Source: Actinospineispora acaciae DSM 45401 (GTDB lineage Bacteria; Actinomycetota; Actinomycetes; Mycobacteriales; Pseudonocardiaceae). Taken from it: a DNA stretch of 64,000 nucleotides. Position 1 is the stretch's first letter. Every line of letters begins with the position of its first letter. Made by a program: the position numbers and the translations under genes. Positions 37,765 to 46,306 of this stretch are shown here, piece by piece. The DNA lies in assembly GCF_000620785.1 (NCBI RefSeq), contig NZ_JIAI01000006.1, positions 248,001 to 312,000 on the forward strand, in the 5' to 3' direction. The notes beneath the pieces were generated by a model. It was not told where the DNA came from, did not search any database, and worked only from the letters and a program-made list of their open reading frames with translations.

Positions 37765-38076
37765 ATGAGCGACAGGGGGCGGCGACGGGATACCGAACTC
37801 CGCCACGAAACGACCTGGATGACCTGCGTTCTCGACCGGCTCGAGCACGCCGTGAGCCTTGAGGACTTCGGCGCCGGACTACGGCTTGGACTGGGCTACT
37901 ACACCGCCGTCTGCGGGCATGTCACGTTCCCGCAGGCGCTCGTCTCGCCACACGGCCGGCCGTGCCCGGAGTGCACACTCCGGCTCGCGCTGGGCGCGGA
38001 CGGAAAAACAGCGGGAAAGCTGCGCAGGCTGGCGGCGGCCGGGCGTCGGCTGCGAATCGTCCGGCGGGCTCAATAG
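37765..38076 (+). CDS. small Cys/His-containing hypothetical protein
   Basis: A 103-aa protein of unknown role. The central motif CGHVTFPQALVSPHGRPCPE followed by CTLRLALG arranges CxH and CPEC at a distance suited to a single zinc site; such short proteins are common in Pseudonocardiales (recollection). N-terminus MSDRGRRRDTELRHETTWMT, C-terminus strongly basic (KLRRLAAAGRRLRIVRRAQ). The ATG at 37765 is preferred because CTACCGT sits about 10 nt before it (leaderless); an earlier ATG at 37723 would add 14 hydrophobic residues. Its stop overlaps the end of the convergent CAP gene by 7 bp. Confidence 0.55.
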   Translation: MSDRGRRRDTELRHETTWMTCVLDRLEHAVSLEDFGAGLRLGLGYYTAVCGHVTFPQALVSPHGRPCPECTLRLALGADGKTAGKLRRLAAAGRRLRIVRRAQ

Positions 38077-38747
38077 CCGAAGTTCTGGACCCAGTAGCTG
38101 CCGTTGGGGACGTAGCCGATGCCGATCGTCTTGAACTCGCAGCGCAGGATGTTCTCCCGGTGCGACGGCGAGTTCATCCAGATGTTCATGACCTGCGAGG
38201 CGGACTTGTAGCCGCGCGCGATGTTCTCCCCGCCGGTGTTCTGGTAGCCGGCGGCGCGTTCCCGGTCGGCGAAACCGTTGCCGCTCGGGTCGTTGTGGCT
38301 GAAGAAGCCCTGGCCGGCCATGTTCTCGCCGTGTCGCTGCGCCGACTTGTTGAGCCGGGAGTCCACCTGCAGCGGCTTGCAACCGGCCGCGGCGCGGCGC
38401 GCGTTGGTGAGCGCCACCATCTGGGCGGCCGGGCCGGACAGTCCCGGGGTGGCCGGTTTCGGCGGGGGCGGCGGTGGTGGCGGCGGGCCGGGGGGCGGCG
38501 GCACCGCGATCGGCGGCGGGGCGGGCAGCGGCAGACCCAGGCCCCCCGGCGGCAACGGCGCGGTGGAGGCGTCGTCGAGCGGGACCGGGCCGACCGCGAG
38601 CGGGTCGCCGCTCGCGGAGACGTCGGGCGGCGGCGGAGGAGGCGTCGCCGACCGGGGGCCCACCACCACGGCCACCACCGCGACGAGTGCCCCACAGCCC
38701 AGTCCGGCGAGCACCGGGATCATCCGCTGCCGCCCCCTGTTGGTCAC
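38070..38747 (-). CDS. secreted or membrane-anchored CAP (SCP/PR-1) domain protein
   Basis: A 225-aa protein exported by an N-terminal hydrophobic segment (MIPVLAGLGCGALVAVVAVV) after a basic start. There is a Pro-rich linker of about 70 residues (long runs of Pro, PPPPGPPPPP) that may cross the peptidoglycan, then a CAP domain of about 115 residues with VALTNARRAAAGCKPLQVDS, RHGENMAGQGFFSH, TGGENIARGYKSASQVM, and WMNSPSHRENILRCEFKTIG. The His/Glu cleft residues of CAP proteins are present. The start is the GTG at 38747, since TACGTT lies 8 nt upstream (leaderless). Function of bacterial CAP proteins is not settled. It is divergent from acyP. Confidence 0.85.
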   Translation of the reverse strand: MTNRGRQRMIPVLAGLGCGALVAVVAVVVGPRSATPPPPPPDVSASGDPLAVGPVPLDDASTAPLPPGGLGLPLPAPPPIAVPPPPGPPPPPPPPPKPATPGLSGPAAQMVALTNARRAAAGCKPLQVDSRLNKSAQRHGENMAGQGFFSHNDPSGNGFADRERAAGYQNTGGENIARGYKSASQVMNIWMNSPSHRENILRCEFKTIGIGYVPNGSYWVQNFGY

Positions 38748-38775
38748 AGTGGGTGAACGTAGCAGACTGCGGAGC

Positions 38776-39060
38776 GTGCACTCCGGTAGCGCCATTCGGC
38801 TGACGGCATGGGTACACGGTTACGTCCAAGGGGTGGGTTTCCGCTGGTGGACCCGTGCCCGAGCGTTGGAGTTGGGCCTGGTCGGAAGCGCCTCGAACCT
38901 GGCCGACGGGCGGGTCGAGGTGGTAGCCGAGGGTGCCCGCGAGGCCTGTGAGGCCCTGCTCGCGGCGTTGCGCGGCGGCGGGACCCCGGGGCGGGTGGAC
39001 CGGGTGGTGGAGCGCTGGAGCCCCGCCAAGGGCTCGCTTACGACATTCGTGGAGCGCTAA
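38776..39060 (+). CDS. acyP: acylphosphatase
   Basis: Hydrolyses acyl phosphates such as carbamoyl or acetyl phosphate. The 94-aa protein has the signature RLTAWVHGYVQGVGFRWWTR with catalytic Arg in GFRWW, and SASNLADGRVEVVAEG with catalytic Asn. The GTG at 38776 gives a short family-sized N-terminus (VHSGSAIRLTAW). It lies 28 bp from the divergent CAP gene. smc follows, as in mycobacteria (acyP-smc). Confidence 0.93.
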   Translation: MHSGSAIRLTAWVHGYVQGVGFRWWTRARALELGLVGSASNLADGRVEVVAEGAREACEALLAALRGGGTPGRVDRVVERWSPAKGSLTTFVER

Positions 39061-39191
39061 GGCTGTTACGGGAGTGGCTGAACCGGGTTACGAGGGGTGG
39101 CTTGTACCCTTAGACGGTTCGCGTGAGCTGCGTCAACCGTTCCGACGGCCACGCCGACGTCTTCGGAACCCGACGAGAGGCCAGCCACGAG

Positions 39192-42100
39192 GTGCATCTC
39201 AAGAGCCTGACGCTGAAGGGCTTCAAGTCCTTCGCCTCGGCCACCGAGCTGCGGCTGGAGCCGGGCATCACCTGCGTGGTCGGCCCGAACGGCTCCGGCA
39301 AGTCGAACGTGGTCGACGCGATCATGTGGGTGTTCGGCGAGCAGGGGGCCAAGGCCCTGCGCGGCGGCAAGATGGAGGACGTCATCTTCGCCGGCACCGC
39401 CGGGCGGCCGCCGCTCGGGCGCGCCGAGGTCACCCTGACCATCGACAACTCCGACGGCGCGCTGCCCATCGACTACTCCGAGGTGTCCATCACCCGCCGG
39501 ATGTTCCGCGACGGCGCCGGCGAGTACGAGATCAACGGCAACACCTGCCGGCTGCTGGACATCCAGGAGCTGCTGTCCGACTCCGGCATCGGCCGCGAGA
39601 TGCACGTGGTGGTCGGCCAGGGCCAGTTGGCCGCGATCCTGGAGTCCAAGCCGGAGGAGCGGCGCGCCTTCATCGAGGAGGCCGCCGGCGTGCTCAAGCA
39701 CCGCAAGCGCAAGGAGAAGGCGCTGCGGAAGCTCGACGCGATGCAGACCAACCTGACCCGGCTCACCGACCTGACCGGCGAGCTGCGCCGCCAGCTCAAG
39801 CCGCTGGGCAAGCAGGCCGAGATCGCCCGCCGGGCGCAGACCGTGCAGGCCGACCTGCGGGACGCCAAGCTCCGCCTCGCCGCGGACGACCTGGTCACCC
39901 TGCGCGCGGAGCTGGCCAAGGAGGAGGCCGACGAGGCGGTGGCCAGGGCGCGGCGTGCCGAGATCGAGCAGGCGCTCACCGCCGCCCGCGAGGTCCTGGC
40001 CGCCAAGGAGGCCGAGCTGGCCGCCGCCCAGCCCGCGCTGACCGCCGCCCAGGAGACCTGGTACCGGCTGTCCTCGCTGGCCGAGCGGCTGCGCGGCACC
40101 GTCCGGCTGGCCGCCGAGCGCGGCCGGCACCTCTCCGAGCCGGTCGAGGCCGCCGGCACCGGGCGCGACCCCGAGGAGCTGGAGGCCGAGGCGGAGGCCA
40201 TCTCCGAGCAGGAGGACGAGCTGGTCGCCGCCGTGGCCGACGCCCGCCGCGCCCTGAACGCCACCCTGGAGGAGCTGTCCACCAGGGAGCGCGCGCTGGC
40301 CGACGCCGAGCGCGAGCACCTGGCCGCCGTGCGCGCCGTCGCCGACCGCCGCGCCGGGCTGGCCACCCTGGAGGGACGGGCCGAGGCCCTGCGCAGCAAG
40401 TCCGCGGCCACCGCCGAGGAGATCGAACGCCTGTCCGGGGCGCTCGCCGAGGCCCAGGCCCGCACCGAGGCCGCCGAGGCCGAGCTGTCCGTGCTGCAGG
40501 CCGACTACGGCGCCCTGGACGAGGGCCCGGACGGCGCCGCCGGCCTCGACCAGCGCGGCCGCGCCGCCGTGGACGCCCACGAGGAGGCCGCCAAGCGGGT
40601 CTCCGAGCTGGTCGCCAACGAGCGTGAGCTGGAGCGCGAGCGGGCCCACTGGAAGGCCCGCACCGAGGCGCTCTCGCTCGGCCTGCGGCGCAAGGACGGG
40701 GTGGCCGCGCTGCTGGCCGCCGGCGACCGGCTGCCCGGCCTGCTCGGTTCGCTGGCCGGGCTGCTCAGCGTGCGCCCCGGCGCGGAGGCGGCGCTGGCCG
40801 CGGCGCTCGGCGGGCTGGCCGAGGGGGTGGCGGTCTCGTCGGCCGCCGACGCGGTGGCCGCGCTGGAGCTGCTCAAGTCCGACGGCGCCGGCCGGGCGGG
40901 CATCGTCGTGGGCTCCTCGGCCGGCGGTGCTCTTGTCCGTCCCCGCTTACCCGACGGCGCTCGGTGGGCGGACGAGCTGGTCACCGTGTCCGACGAGCTG
41001 CGTGCATCGGTACGCCAGGCGCTGGCCGGTGTGATCCTGGTGGACGACCTGGCCACCGCCCAACGGGTGGTCGACGCGCTGGCGTCCGAGCTGCCGACCG
41101 TCCGCGCGGTGACCACCGACGGCGACCTGGTCGGCGTCGGATGGGCGCTGGGCGGCTCGTCGAACGACCAGAGCGCGATCGAGGTCCAGGCCGCCATCGA
41201 GGAGGCCGCCGAGGCCGCTCAGGACGTGGACGGCAAGCTGGAACGGCTGCGCGCCACCCTGGACGGCGCCCGCGCCGAGGAGGCCGCGCGCCTGGCCGAC
41301 GTGGAAGCCGCGCAGGAGGCCCAGAGCGCCGCCGACGCGCACCGCGCCGCCGTCGCGCAGAAACTTGGCCGGGCCGACCAGGCGGTTCGCTCGGCGGTCG
41401 CCGAGGCCGAGCGGCTGCAGCGCCAGCGCGACGAGGTCGAAGCCACCCGCATCGAGGCCCTGGGCGCCCTGGACGAGGCCGAACGGCGCCTGGAAGCCGC
41501 CCAGGACGAGCCGACCGAGGACGAGCCCGACACCACCGCCCGCGAGGAGGCCGCCGACCGGCTGGCCACCGCGCGCGCCGAGGAGATGGAGGCCCGCCTG
41601 GGCCTGCGCACCGCCGAGGAGCGGGCCCGCGCGATCGCCGGCCGGGCCGACTCGCTGCGCCGCCAGGCCCGCTCGGAGCGCGACGCCCGCGCCCGGGCGG
41701 CGTCGGCGCGCGCGGCCCGCGAACGCGGCGCATCGATCGCCGAAGCGGTCCGCTCGGCCGGCGAAACCGCCCTGGAACGCATCGAGGTCTCGCTGGCCAC
41801 CGCCGAGGCCGAACGCGAAGCGGCCAGGGCGGCCCGCGACTCCGGCGAGTCCGCGGTAGGCGAGGTCCGCGCCCGAACCGGCCAGCTCACCGGCGAACTG
41901 GAACGCCTCACCGACGCCGTCCACCGCGACGAGGTCCTCCGCGCCCAGTCCCGCCTGAAGGTCGAGCAGCTGGAGTCGCGCATCGCCTCCGACTTCGGCA
42001 TCGGCCTGGAGGAACTGGTCGTCGAGTACGGCCCCGACCAGGGCGTGCCACCCGGCCCCGACGAGCTGGCCGAGTACGAGGCCGCCAAGGAGCGCGGCGA

Positions 42101-42800
42101 GGACGTCGTGGCGCCGCCCCCGCTGCCCTACGACCGCGCGACCCAGCAACGCCGCGCCCAACGCGCCGAGCGCGACCTCGCCCAGCTAGGCAAGGTCAAC
42201 CCGCTGGCCCTGGAGGAGTTCGCCGCGCTGGAGGAGCGCTACCGCTTCCTGTCCACCCAGCTCGAAGACCTCAAGGCCACCCGGCGGGATCTGCTCACCG
42301 TGGTCCGCGAGGTGGACGAGAAGATCCTCGAGGTGTTCACCACGGCGTACAACGATGTGGCGCGCGAGTTCCAGGTCGTGTTCGGGACCCTGTTCCCCGG
42401 CGGCGAGGGCCGGCTGGTGCTGACCGAGCCGGATGACATGCTGACCACCGGTGTGGAGGTGGAGGCGCGCCCGCCGGGTAAGAAGGTCAAGCGGCTGTCG
42501 CTGCTGTCCGGTGGTGAGAAGTCGCTGACCGCGGTGGCGATGTTGGTGGCCATCTTCCGTGCGCGGCCGTCGCCGTTCTATGTGTTGGACGAGGTCGAGG
42601 CGGCGCTGGACGATGCGAACCTGCGGCGGTTGATTGGTCTGTTGGAGGAGTTGCGTGGCACCTCGCAGCTGATCATCATCACGCATCAGAAGCCGACCAT
42701 GGAGGTTGCTGACGCCCTGTACGGGGTGAGCATGCGCGGCGATGGCATCACGACAGTTGTTTCGCAGCGTTTGCGCGGGGTTCCCGCCGGGACTGGGTAG
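39192..42800 (+). CDS. smc: chromosome segregation protein SMC
   Basis: A 1202-aa condensin ATPase organising the chromosome with ScpAB. N-terminal head MHLKSLTLKGFKSFASATEL with Walker A GPNGSGKSN (32-39), first coiled coil, hinge around residues 500-660 (AALLAAGDRLPGLLGSLAGL), second coiled coil, and C-terminal head with signature LSLLSGGEKSLTAVAM and Walker B FYVLDEVEAALDDANL. The start GTG at 39192 matches the conserved N-terminus. An upstream in-frame GTG at 39123 just after a TACCCT -10 element would add 23 residues (leaderless alternative). The last 300 bp use more G/T-ending codons than the rest. Confidence 0.96.
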   Translation: MHLKSLTLKGFKSFASATELRLEPGITCVVGPNGSGKSNVVDAIMWVFGEQGAKALRGGKMEDVIFAGTAGRPPLGRAEVTLTIDNSDGALPIDYSEVSITRRMFRDGAGEYEINGNTCRLLDIQELLSDSGIGREMHVVVGQGQLAAILESKPEERRAFIEEAAGVLKHRKRKEKALRKLDAMQTNLTRLTDLTGELRRQLKPLGKQAEIARRAQTVQADLRDAKLRLAADDLVTLRAELAKEEADEAVARARRAEIEQALTAAREVLAAKEAELAAAQPALTAAQETWYRLSSLAERLRGTVRLAAERGRHLSEPVEAAGTGRDPEELEAEAEAISEQEDELVAAVADARRALNATLEELSTRERALADAEREHLAAVRAVADRRAGLATLEGRAEALRSKSAATAEEIERLSGALAEAQARTEAAEAELSVLQADYGALDEGPDGAAGLDQRGRAAVDAHEEAAKRVSELVANERELERERAHWKARTEALSLGLRRKDGVAALLAAGDRLPGLLGSLAGLLSVRPGAEAALAAALGGLAEGVAVSSAADAVAALELLKSDGAGRAGIVVGSSAGGALVRPRLPDGARWADELVTVSDELRASVRQALAGVILVDDLATAQRVVDALASELPTVRAVTTDGDLVGVGWALGGSSNDQSAIEVQAAIEEAAEAAQDVDGKLERLRATLDGARAEEAARLADVEAAQEAQSAADAHRAAVAQKLGRADQAVRSAVAEAERLQRQRDEVEATRIEALGALDEAERRLEAAQDEPTEDEPDTTAREEAADRLATARAEEMEARLGLRTAEERARAIAGRADSLRRQARSERDARARAASARAARERGASIAEAVRSAGETALERIEVSLATAEAEREAARAARDSGESAVGEVRARTGQLTGELERLTDAVHRDEVLRAQSRLKVEQLESRIASDFGIGLEELVVEYGPDQGVPPGPDELAEYEAAKERGEDVVAPPPLPYDRATQQRRAQRAERDLAQLGKVNPLALEEFAALEERYRFLSTQLEDLKATRRDLLTVVREVDEKILEVFTTAYNDVAREFQVVFGTLFPGGEGRLVLTEPDDMLTTGVEVEARPPGKKVKRLSLLSGGEKSLTAVAMLVAIFRARPSPFYVLDEVEAALDDANLRRLIGLLEELRGTSQLIIITHQKPTMEVADALYGVSMRGDGITTVVSQRLRGVPAGTG

Positions 42801-43162
42801 TAGGGCCTGCCGTTCGTACTGGTGACCGTCCCGGCTTGGGTGGGTGGTTGGGGTCGTGGCGAGCGCGTGGGTGGCTGGGTTTGGGTGGGCTGGGCACGGC
42901 GCTCGGCGCCCGACGACTTCGTCGCCGGCCATCGAACAACGTCTGGTCGCGTTTTGTCTGTTTGATCTTTTTCGGGACCCGGGGTTGTTTCGGGATCAGA
43001 CGATATTCAGTGGCCGGTGACGCCGAAGGCGTTGCCGGGCGTCGAGCGCCGTGCCCAGCCATCCTGGGGTGACCACCTGGCGCTCGTCCCATCGGGTGAA
43101 CCTGCGAAAGCCGCCTACTGGACCACTCGGAAACTGTCAGGGGTCGAACATACGGTCGACTC
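42801..43162. other. intergenic region between smc and the DUF222/HNH gene
   Basis: 362 bp with no convincing gene. The first 100 bp are G/T-rich; a small perfect hairpin CGACGA-CT-TCGTCG lies near 42914. A lower-GC patch (about 42940-43010) has T-runs after weak stems and may hold the smc terminator. TACGGT at 43151-43156, 6 nt before the next GTG, is the leaderless promoter of the HNH gene. Confidence 0.5.
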
Positions 43163-44707
43163 GTGGATCTGGTCGCGTTGGGTGCGGGGTTGGCGGAGCT
43201 TGCGCCAGGCCCGGAGCTGTGCGCGGCCCTGGCCCAGGTGTGGTTGGGTGCGGTGCCCAACGATCAGGTGATCGAGGTGCTGCGGGCGCAGGCCCGCCAG
43301 CTTGCCCACGAGCAGGCCCGGATGCTGGCCACGCTGGTCGAGGTCTCCCGCACCACCCCAGGTCTGGTGGGCCCGGCCCGGGCTGACGAGGCGTATGAGT
43401 GGGCGTCGGGGGAGATCTCGGCGGCGTTGCGCTGGACGGGGCGGGCGGCGGATCGGGAGTTGGCGTTCGCCCAGACCGTGGTGTCGCGGCTGCCCCGAGT
43501 GTTCGCCGCGTTGTGGGCGGGGCGGATCGACCGGGCCAGGGCGTGGGTGTTCGCCGATCACCTCGACGACAGCTGCGGGCTGTCGGGCGAGCAGGTGGCG
43601 GCGATCTGCGCGCACCTGGTCCCACTCGCGGAGGGGTTGACCACGGGGGAGTTGGCCGGGCGGTTGCTGCGCGCGATCCTCGCCGTGGACCCCGATCACG
43701 CGCAGCGGCGTTACCGCCGCGCGGTGCGTGAGCGGGAGGTGGTCTCCTACCTCGACCGCGACGGCACCGTCACCATCAGCGCCCACCGACTCGCCCCCGA
43801 CGAGGCGGCGGCGGCCACCGAACGACTCCGCGCGCTCGCCGCGGCGGTCAAGCGGGCGGGGCATCCCGGGCGGCTGCCCCAGATCCAGGCCGACCTGTTC
43901 TGCGCGCTGCTCAACGGCCGCTACCACCACCACACCCGAGCCCAGATCATCGCCGACATGCTCACCCACGCCCCGGACAAGCCGCCGGGGGCGCGGGCGG
44001 GGGTGGAGATCCGCGTCGGGCTGGGCACCCTGCTCGGCCGCGACGATGACCCCGGCGAGATCCCTGGCCTCGGCCCGGTACTCGCCTCGACCGCCCGCGA
44101 CCTGGTCGCGGCGCAAACCTGGGGCGGGCGGTGGCGGTACGCGGTCGTCGACCCCGACGGCTACCTCATCCTGGCCGGCGCCATCCGCCACCGCCCCACC
44201 AGCGGTTCGGGCGGGCGCTCGGATGGTGGCATCGTCGAAATCCACGTCCCGGCCGACCTGCTGGAACACCTGGCCGCGCACCGCGTTGAGGCCGGGCGCT
44301 GGGCCGGGGTGATCGCCGAGATCACCGCCCAGTACCGCGACCGCGACCGGCTCCACGCCGCCCTCGACCACAACCCCGCCGCCCGCTTCGCCGATGCCGC
44401 GCTGGCCCGGCACACCGAGGTCCGCGACCGCACCTGCACCTTCATCGGCTGCCGCTGCCCCGCCCGGCACTGCGATCTCGACCACACCATCGACCACGCC
44501 CACGGCGGCGCCACCACGCACAGCAACCTCGGCCCCGGCTGCGGCCGCCACCACCCCTTCAAACACAAACTGGGCTGGCGACTCGAACAGCCACGACCAG
44601 GCCACTTCACCTGGACCAGCCCACTCGGGCACACCTACCACACCCGAGGCCAACCCATCACACCCCCACACGCCCCACGACCCCCACCCGTCCCACCACC
44701 GTTCTGA
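43163..44707 (+). CDS. DUF222 / HNH endonuclease domain protein (13E12-repeat family)
   Basis: A 514-aa protein with N-terminal DUF222 (residues about 1-330, including AALRWTGRAADRELAFAQTV, YRRAVREREVVSYLDRDGTV and QADLFCALLNGRY) and a C-terminal HNH nuclease (RDRTCTFIGCRCPARHCDLD, HTIDHAHGGATTHSNLGPGC, GRHHPFKHKLGWRL). The Cys4-like zinc site and H-N-H residues look complete. This is the multicopy family called 13E12 in mycobacteria, whose repeats host phage integration; its biological job is unknown. TACGGT lies 6 nt before the GTG (leaderless). It interrupts the otherwise conserved smc-ftsY pair. Confidence 0.88.
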   Translation: MDLVALGAGLAELAPGPELCAALAQVWLGAVPNDQVIEVLRAQARQLAHEQARMLATLVEVSRTTPGLVGPARADEAYEWASGEISAALRWTGRAADRELAFAQTVVSRLPRVFAALWAGRIDRARAWVFADHLDDSCGLSGEQVAAICAHLVPLAEGLTTGELAGRLLRAILAVDPDHAQRRYRRAVREREVVSYLDRDGTVTISAHRLAPDEAAAATERLRALAAAVKRAGHPGRLPQIQADLFCALLNGRYHHHTRAQIIADMLTHAPDKPPGARAGVEIRVGLGTLLGRDDDPGEIPGLGPVLASTARDLVAAQTWGGRWRYAVVDPDGYLILAGAIRHRPTSGSGGRSDGGIVEIHVPADLLEHLAAHRVEAGRWAGVIAEITAQYRDRDRLHAALDHNPAARFADAALARHTEVRDRTCTFIGCRCPARHCDLDHTIDHAHGGATTHSNLGPGCGRHHPFKHKLGWRLEQPRPGHFTWTSPLGHTYHTRGQPITPPHAPRPPPVPPPF

Positions 44708-44810
44708 TCAACGAACCGGTGTCCTACGGCGGCGGGATGGACCACCCCGCCGCCGTGGATCCGGCGTGCCCGGCGGGCGGTTCGGGGGCGTGACTGGCCG
44801 CGATGTCAGG

Positions 44811-46133
44811 ATGGAGCACGTGAGAGACGTGGTCGCCGGGTCTGTGTTGCTCGGCCAGGGGCAGGCTGGATCGGTCGCCGTGACCTGGATCGTGGTCGCG
44901 GTGGTGGTCGTGGTGCTGCTGCTTGCGCTGGTCGTCGGGCTGGTGGCGTCCCGGCGCCGGCGGGTGAGCCTGCGGCGCGACGAGTCGGAGCCGGCGGCCG
45001 AGCGCGGCTACCGCGGCGGCGGGGAGATCAGCTTCTCCTCGGGGGTGGCGACCGAGGAGCGGCCCGCGCCCGCCGAGGCCCAGGAGCCGGCCGGGCACGC
45101 GGAGTCGGCGGAGCCGGCTGAGTCGGCTGAGTCGGCGGCGGCGGTCGCTCCGGACGAGGGCGCCCCGCCGGCGGCTCCGGCCGGTGCGCCCTCGGCGGCG
45201 GTCGAGGAGATCGAGCCGGCGGAGGGGCGGCTGGAACGGCTGCGCGGGCGGCTGGCGGGATCCCGGTCGGCGTTCGGGCAGGGGCTGGTCGGGCTGCTCG
45301 GCGGCGGCGAGCTGGACGAGGACTCGTGGCAGGACGTCGAGGACACCTTGCTCATGGCCGATCTTGGCGCGGAGACGACCGGCGAGCTGGTCGCCACGCT
45401 GCGCAGCGAGATGGCGGCCAAGGGGGTGCGGACTCCGGAGCAGGCGCGCGAGGTGTTGCGGGCGGTGCTCATCGAGGCGCTCTCGCCCGGGCTGGACCGC
45501 TCGGTGCGCGCGTTGCCGCACGACGGGCGGCCGGCGGTCGTGCTGGTGGCCGGCGTGAACGGCACCGGCAAGACCACCACGACCGGCAAGCTGGCCAGGG
45601 TGCTGGTGGCCGGCGGGCGCGGCGTGGTGCTGGGCGCGGCGGACACGTTCCGGGCGGCGGCCGCCGAGCAGTTGGCCACCTGGGGCGAGCGGGCCGGCGC
45701 GGCGGTGGTGCGCGGGGCGGAGGGCGCGGACCCGGCGAGCGTGGCGTTCGAGGCCGTCAAGCGGGCCAGCGAGGACGGCGCGGACGCCGTGCTGTTGGAC
45801 ACCGCCGGGCGGTTGCACACCAAGACCGGCCTGATGGACGAGCTCGGCAAGATCAAGCGCGTGGTGTCCCGGCAGGGTGACGTGGACGAGGTCCTGCTGG
45901 TGCTCGACGCCACGACCGGGCAGAACGGCGTCATCCAGGCCCGGGTGTTCGGTGAGGTCATCGACGTGACGGGCATCGTGCTGACCAAGCTGGACGGGAC
46001 CGCCAAGGGCGGCATCGTGTTCCGCGTGCAGCGCGAGCTGGGCGTGCCCGTGAAGCTGGTCGGGCTCGGTGAGGGGCCCGACGACCTCGCGCCCTTCGAA
46101 CCCGCCGCGTTCGTCGACGCGCTTTTGGACTGA
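44811..46133 (+). CDS. ftsY: signal recognition particle receptor FtsY
   Basis: SRP receptor GTPase of 440 aa. The N-terminal membrane anchor VTWIVVAVVVVVLLLALVVG (residues about 23-45) is followed by an Arg-rich stop and an acidic Ala/Glu/Ser-rich A domain with short repeats (AESAEPAESAESAAAV). The NG domain (from about 150) contains G1 VAGVNGTGKTTTTGKLA, DTFRAAAAEQL, G3 VLLDTAGRLH, and G4 LTKLDGTAKGG. The exact start is uncertain: ATG 44811 or GTG 44820; neither has a good ribosome site. The gene ends in the first copy of a 15-bp tandem repeat that includes the stop codon. Confidence 0.95.
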   Translation: MEHVRDVVAGSVLLGQGQAGSVAVTWIVVAVVVVVLLLALVVGLVASRRRRVSLRRDESEPAAERGYRGGGEISFSSGVATEERPAPAEAQEPAGHAESAEPAESAESAAAVAPDEGAPPAAPAGAPSAAVEEIEPAEGRLERLRGRLAGSRSAFGQGLVGLLGGGELDEDSWQDVEDTLLMADLGAETTGELVATLRSEMAAKGVRTPEQAREVLRAVLIEALSPGLDRSVRALPHDGRPAVVLVAGVNGTGKTTTTGKLARVLVAGGRGVVLGAADTFRAAAAEQLATWGERAGAAVVRGAEGADPASVAFEAVKRASEDGADAVLLDTAGRLHTKTGLMDELGKIKRVVSRQGDVDEVLLVLDATTGQNGVIQARVFGEVIDVTGIVLTKLDGTAKGGIVFRVQRELGVPVKLVGLGEGPDDLAPFEPAAFVDALLD

Positions 46134-46178
46134 GCGCTTCTGGACTGAGCGCTTTTGGACCGAGCGCTCCTGGGCTGA
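46119..46178 (+). repeat. 15-bp tandem repeat, four copies, spanning the ftsY stop
   Basis: Unit 1 GCGCTTTTGGACTGA encodes ALLD-stop. Units 2 and 4 again end in TGA in the same frame; unit 3 ends CGA. The units differ by 1-4 bases, so the duplication is not very recent. It lies just before the GlnR-like box. Confidence 0.9.
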
Positions 46179-46179
46179 C

Positions 46180-46195
46180 GTAACGCGGGTGTAAC
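46180..46195 (+). promoter_or_regulatory. GlnR-type box before the amt operon
   Basis: GTAAC, 6 nt, GTAAC: the 11-bp spacing of the actinobacterial GlnR a/b sites. It lies about 110 bp before the amt1 start, a usual place for activation under nitrogen limitation. The third site of a full box is degenerate. Confidence 0.65.
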
Positions 46196-46306
46196 GCGGC
46201 GGGGTGGCCCGTTCACCGGGGCGCAACAGAGGGCGCCACTCGGCGAAACATCCAGGTTCGACCCTTCTGGCCAGAGTCTTGGCCGGCTAACAGGAGGGCC
46301 GATCAC

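Noticed and set aside
39123..39191. Upstream GTG start for smc adding 23 residues
   Set aside because: SMC proteins begin at the HLKSLTLKGFKSF strand. The extra residues have no family match, though a TACCCT element 12 nt upstream keeps the possibility open.
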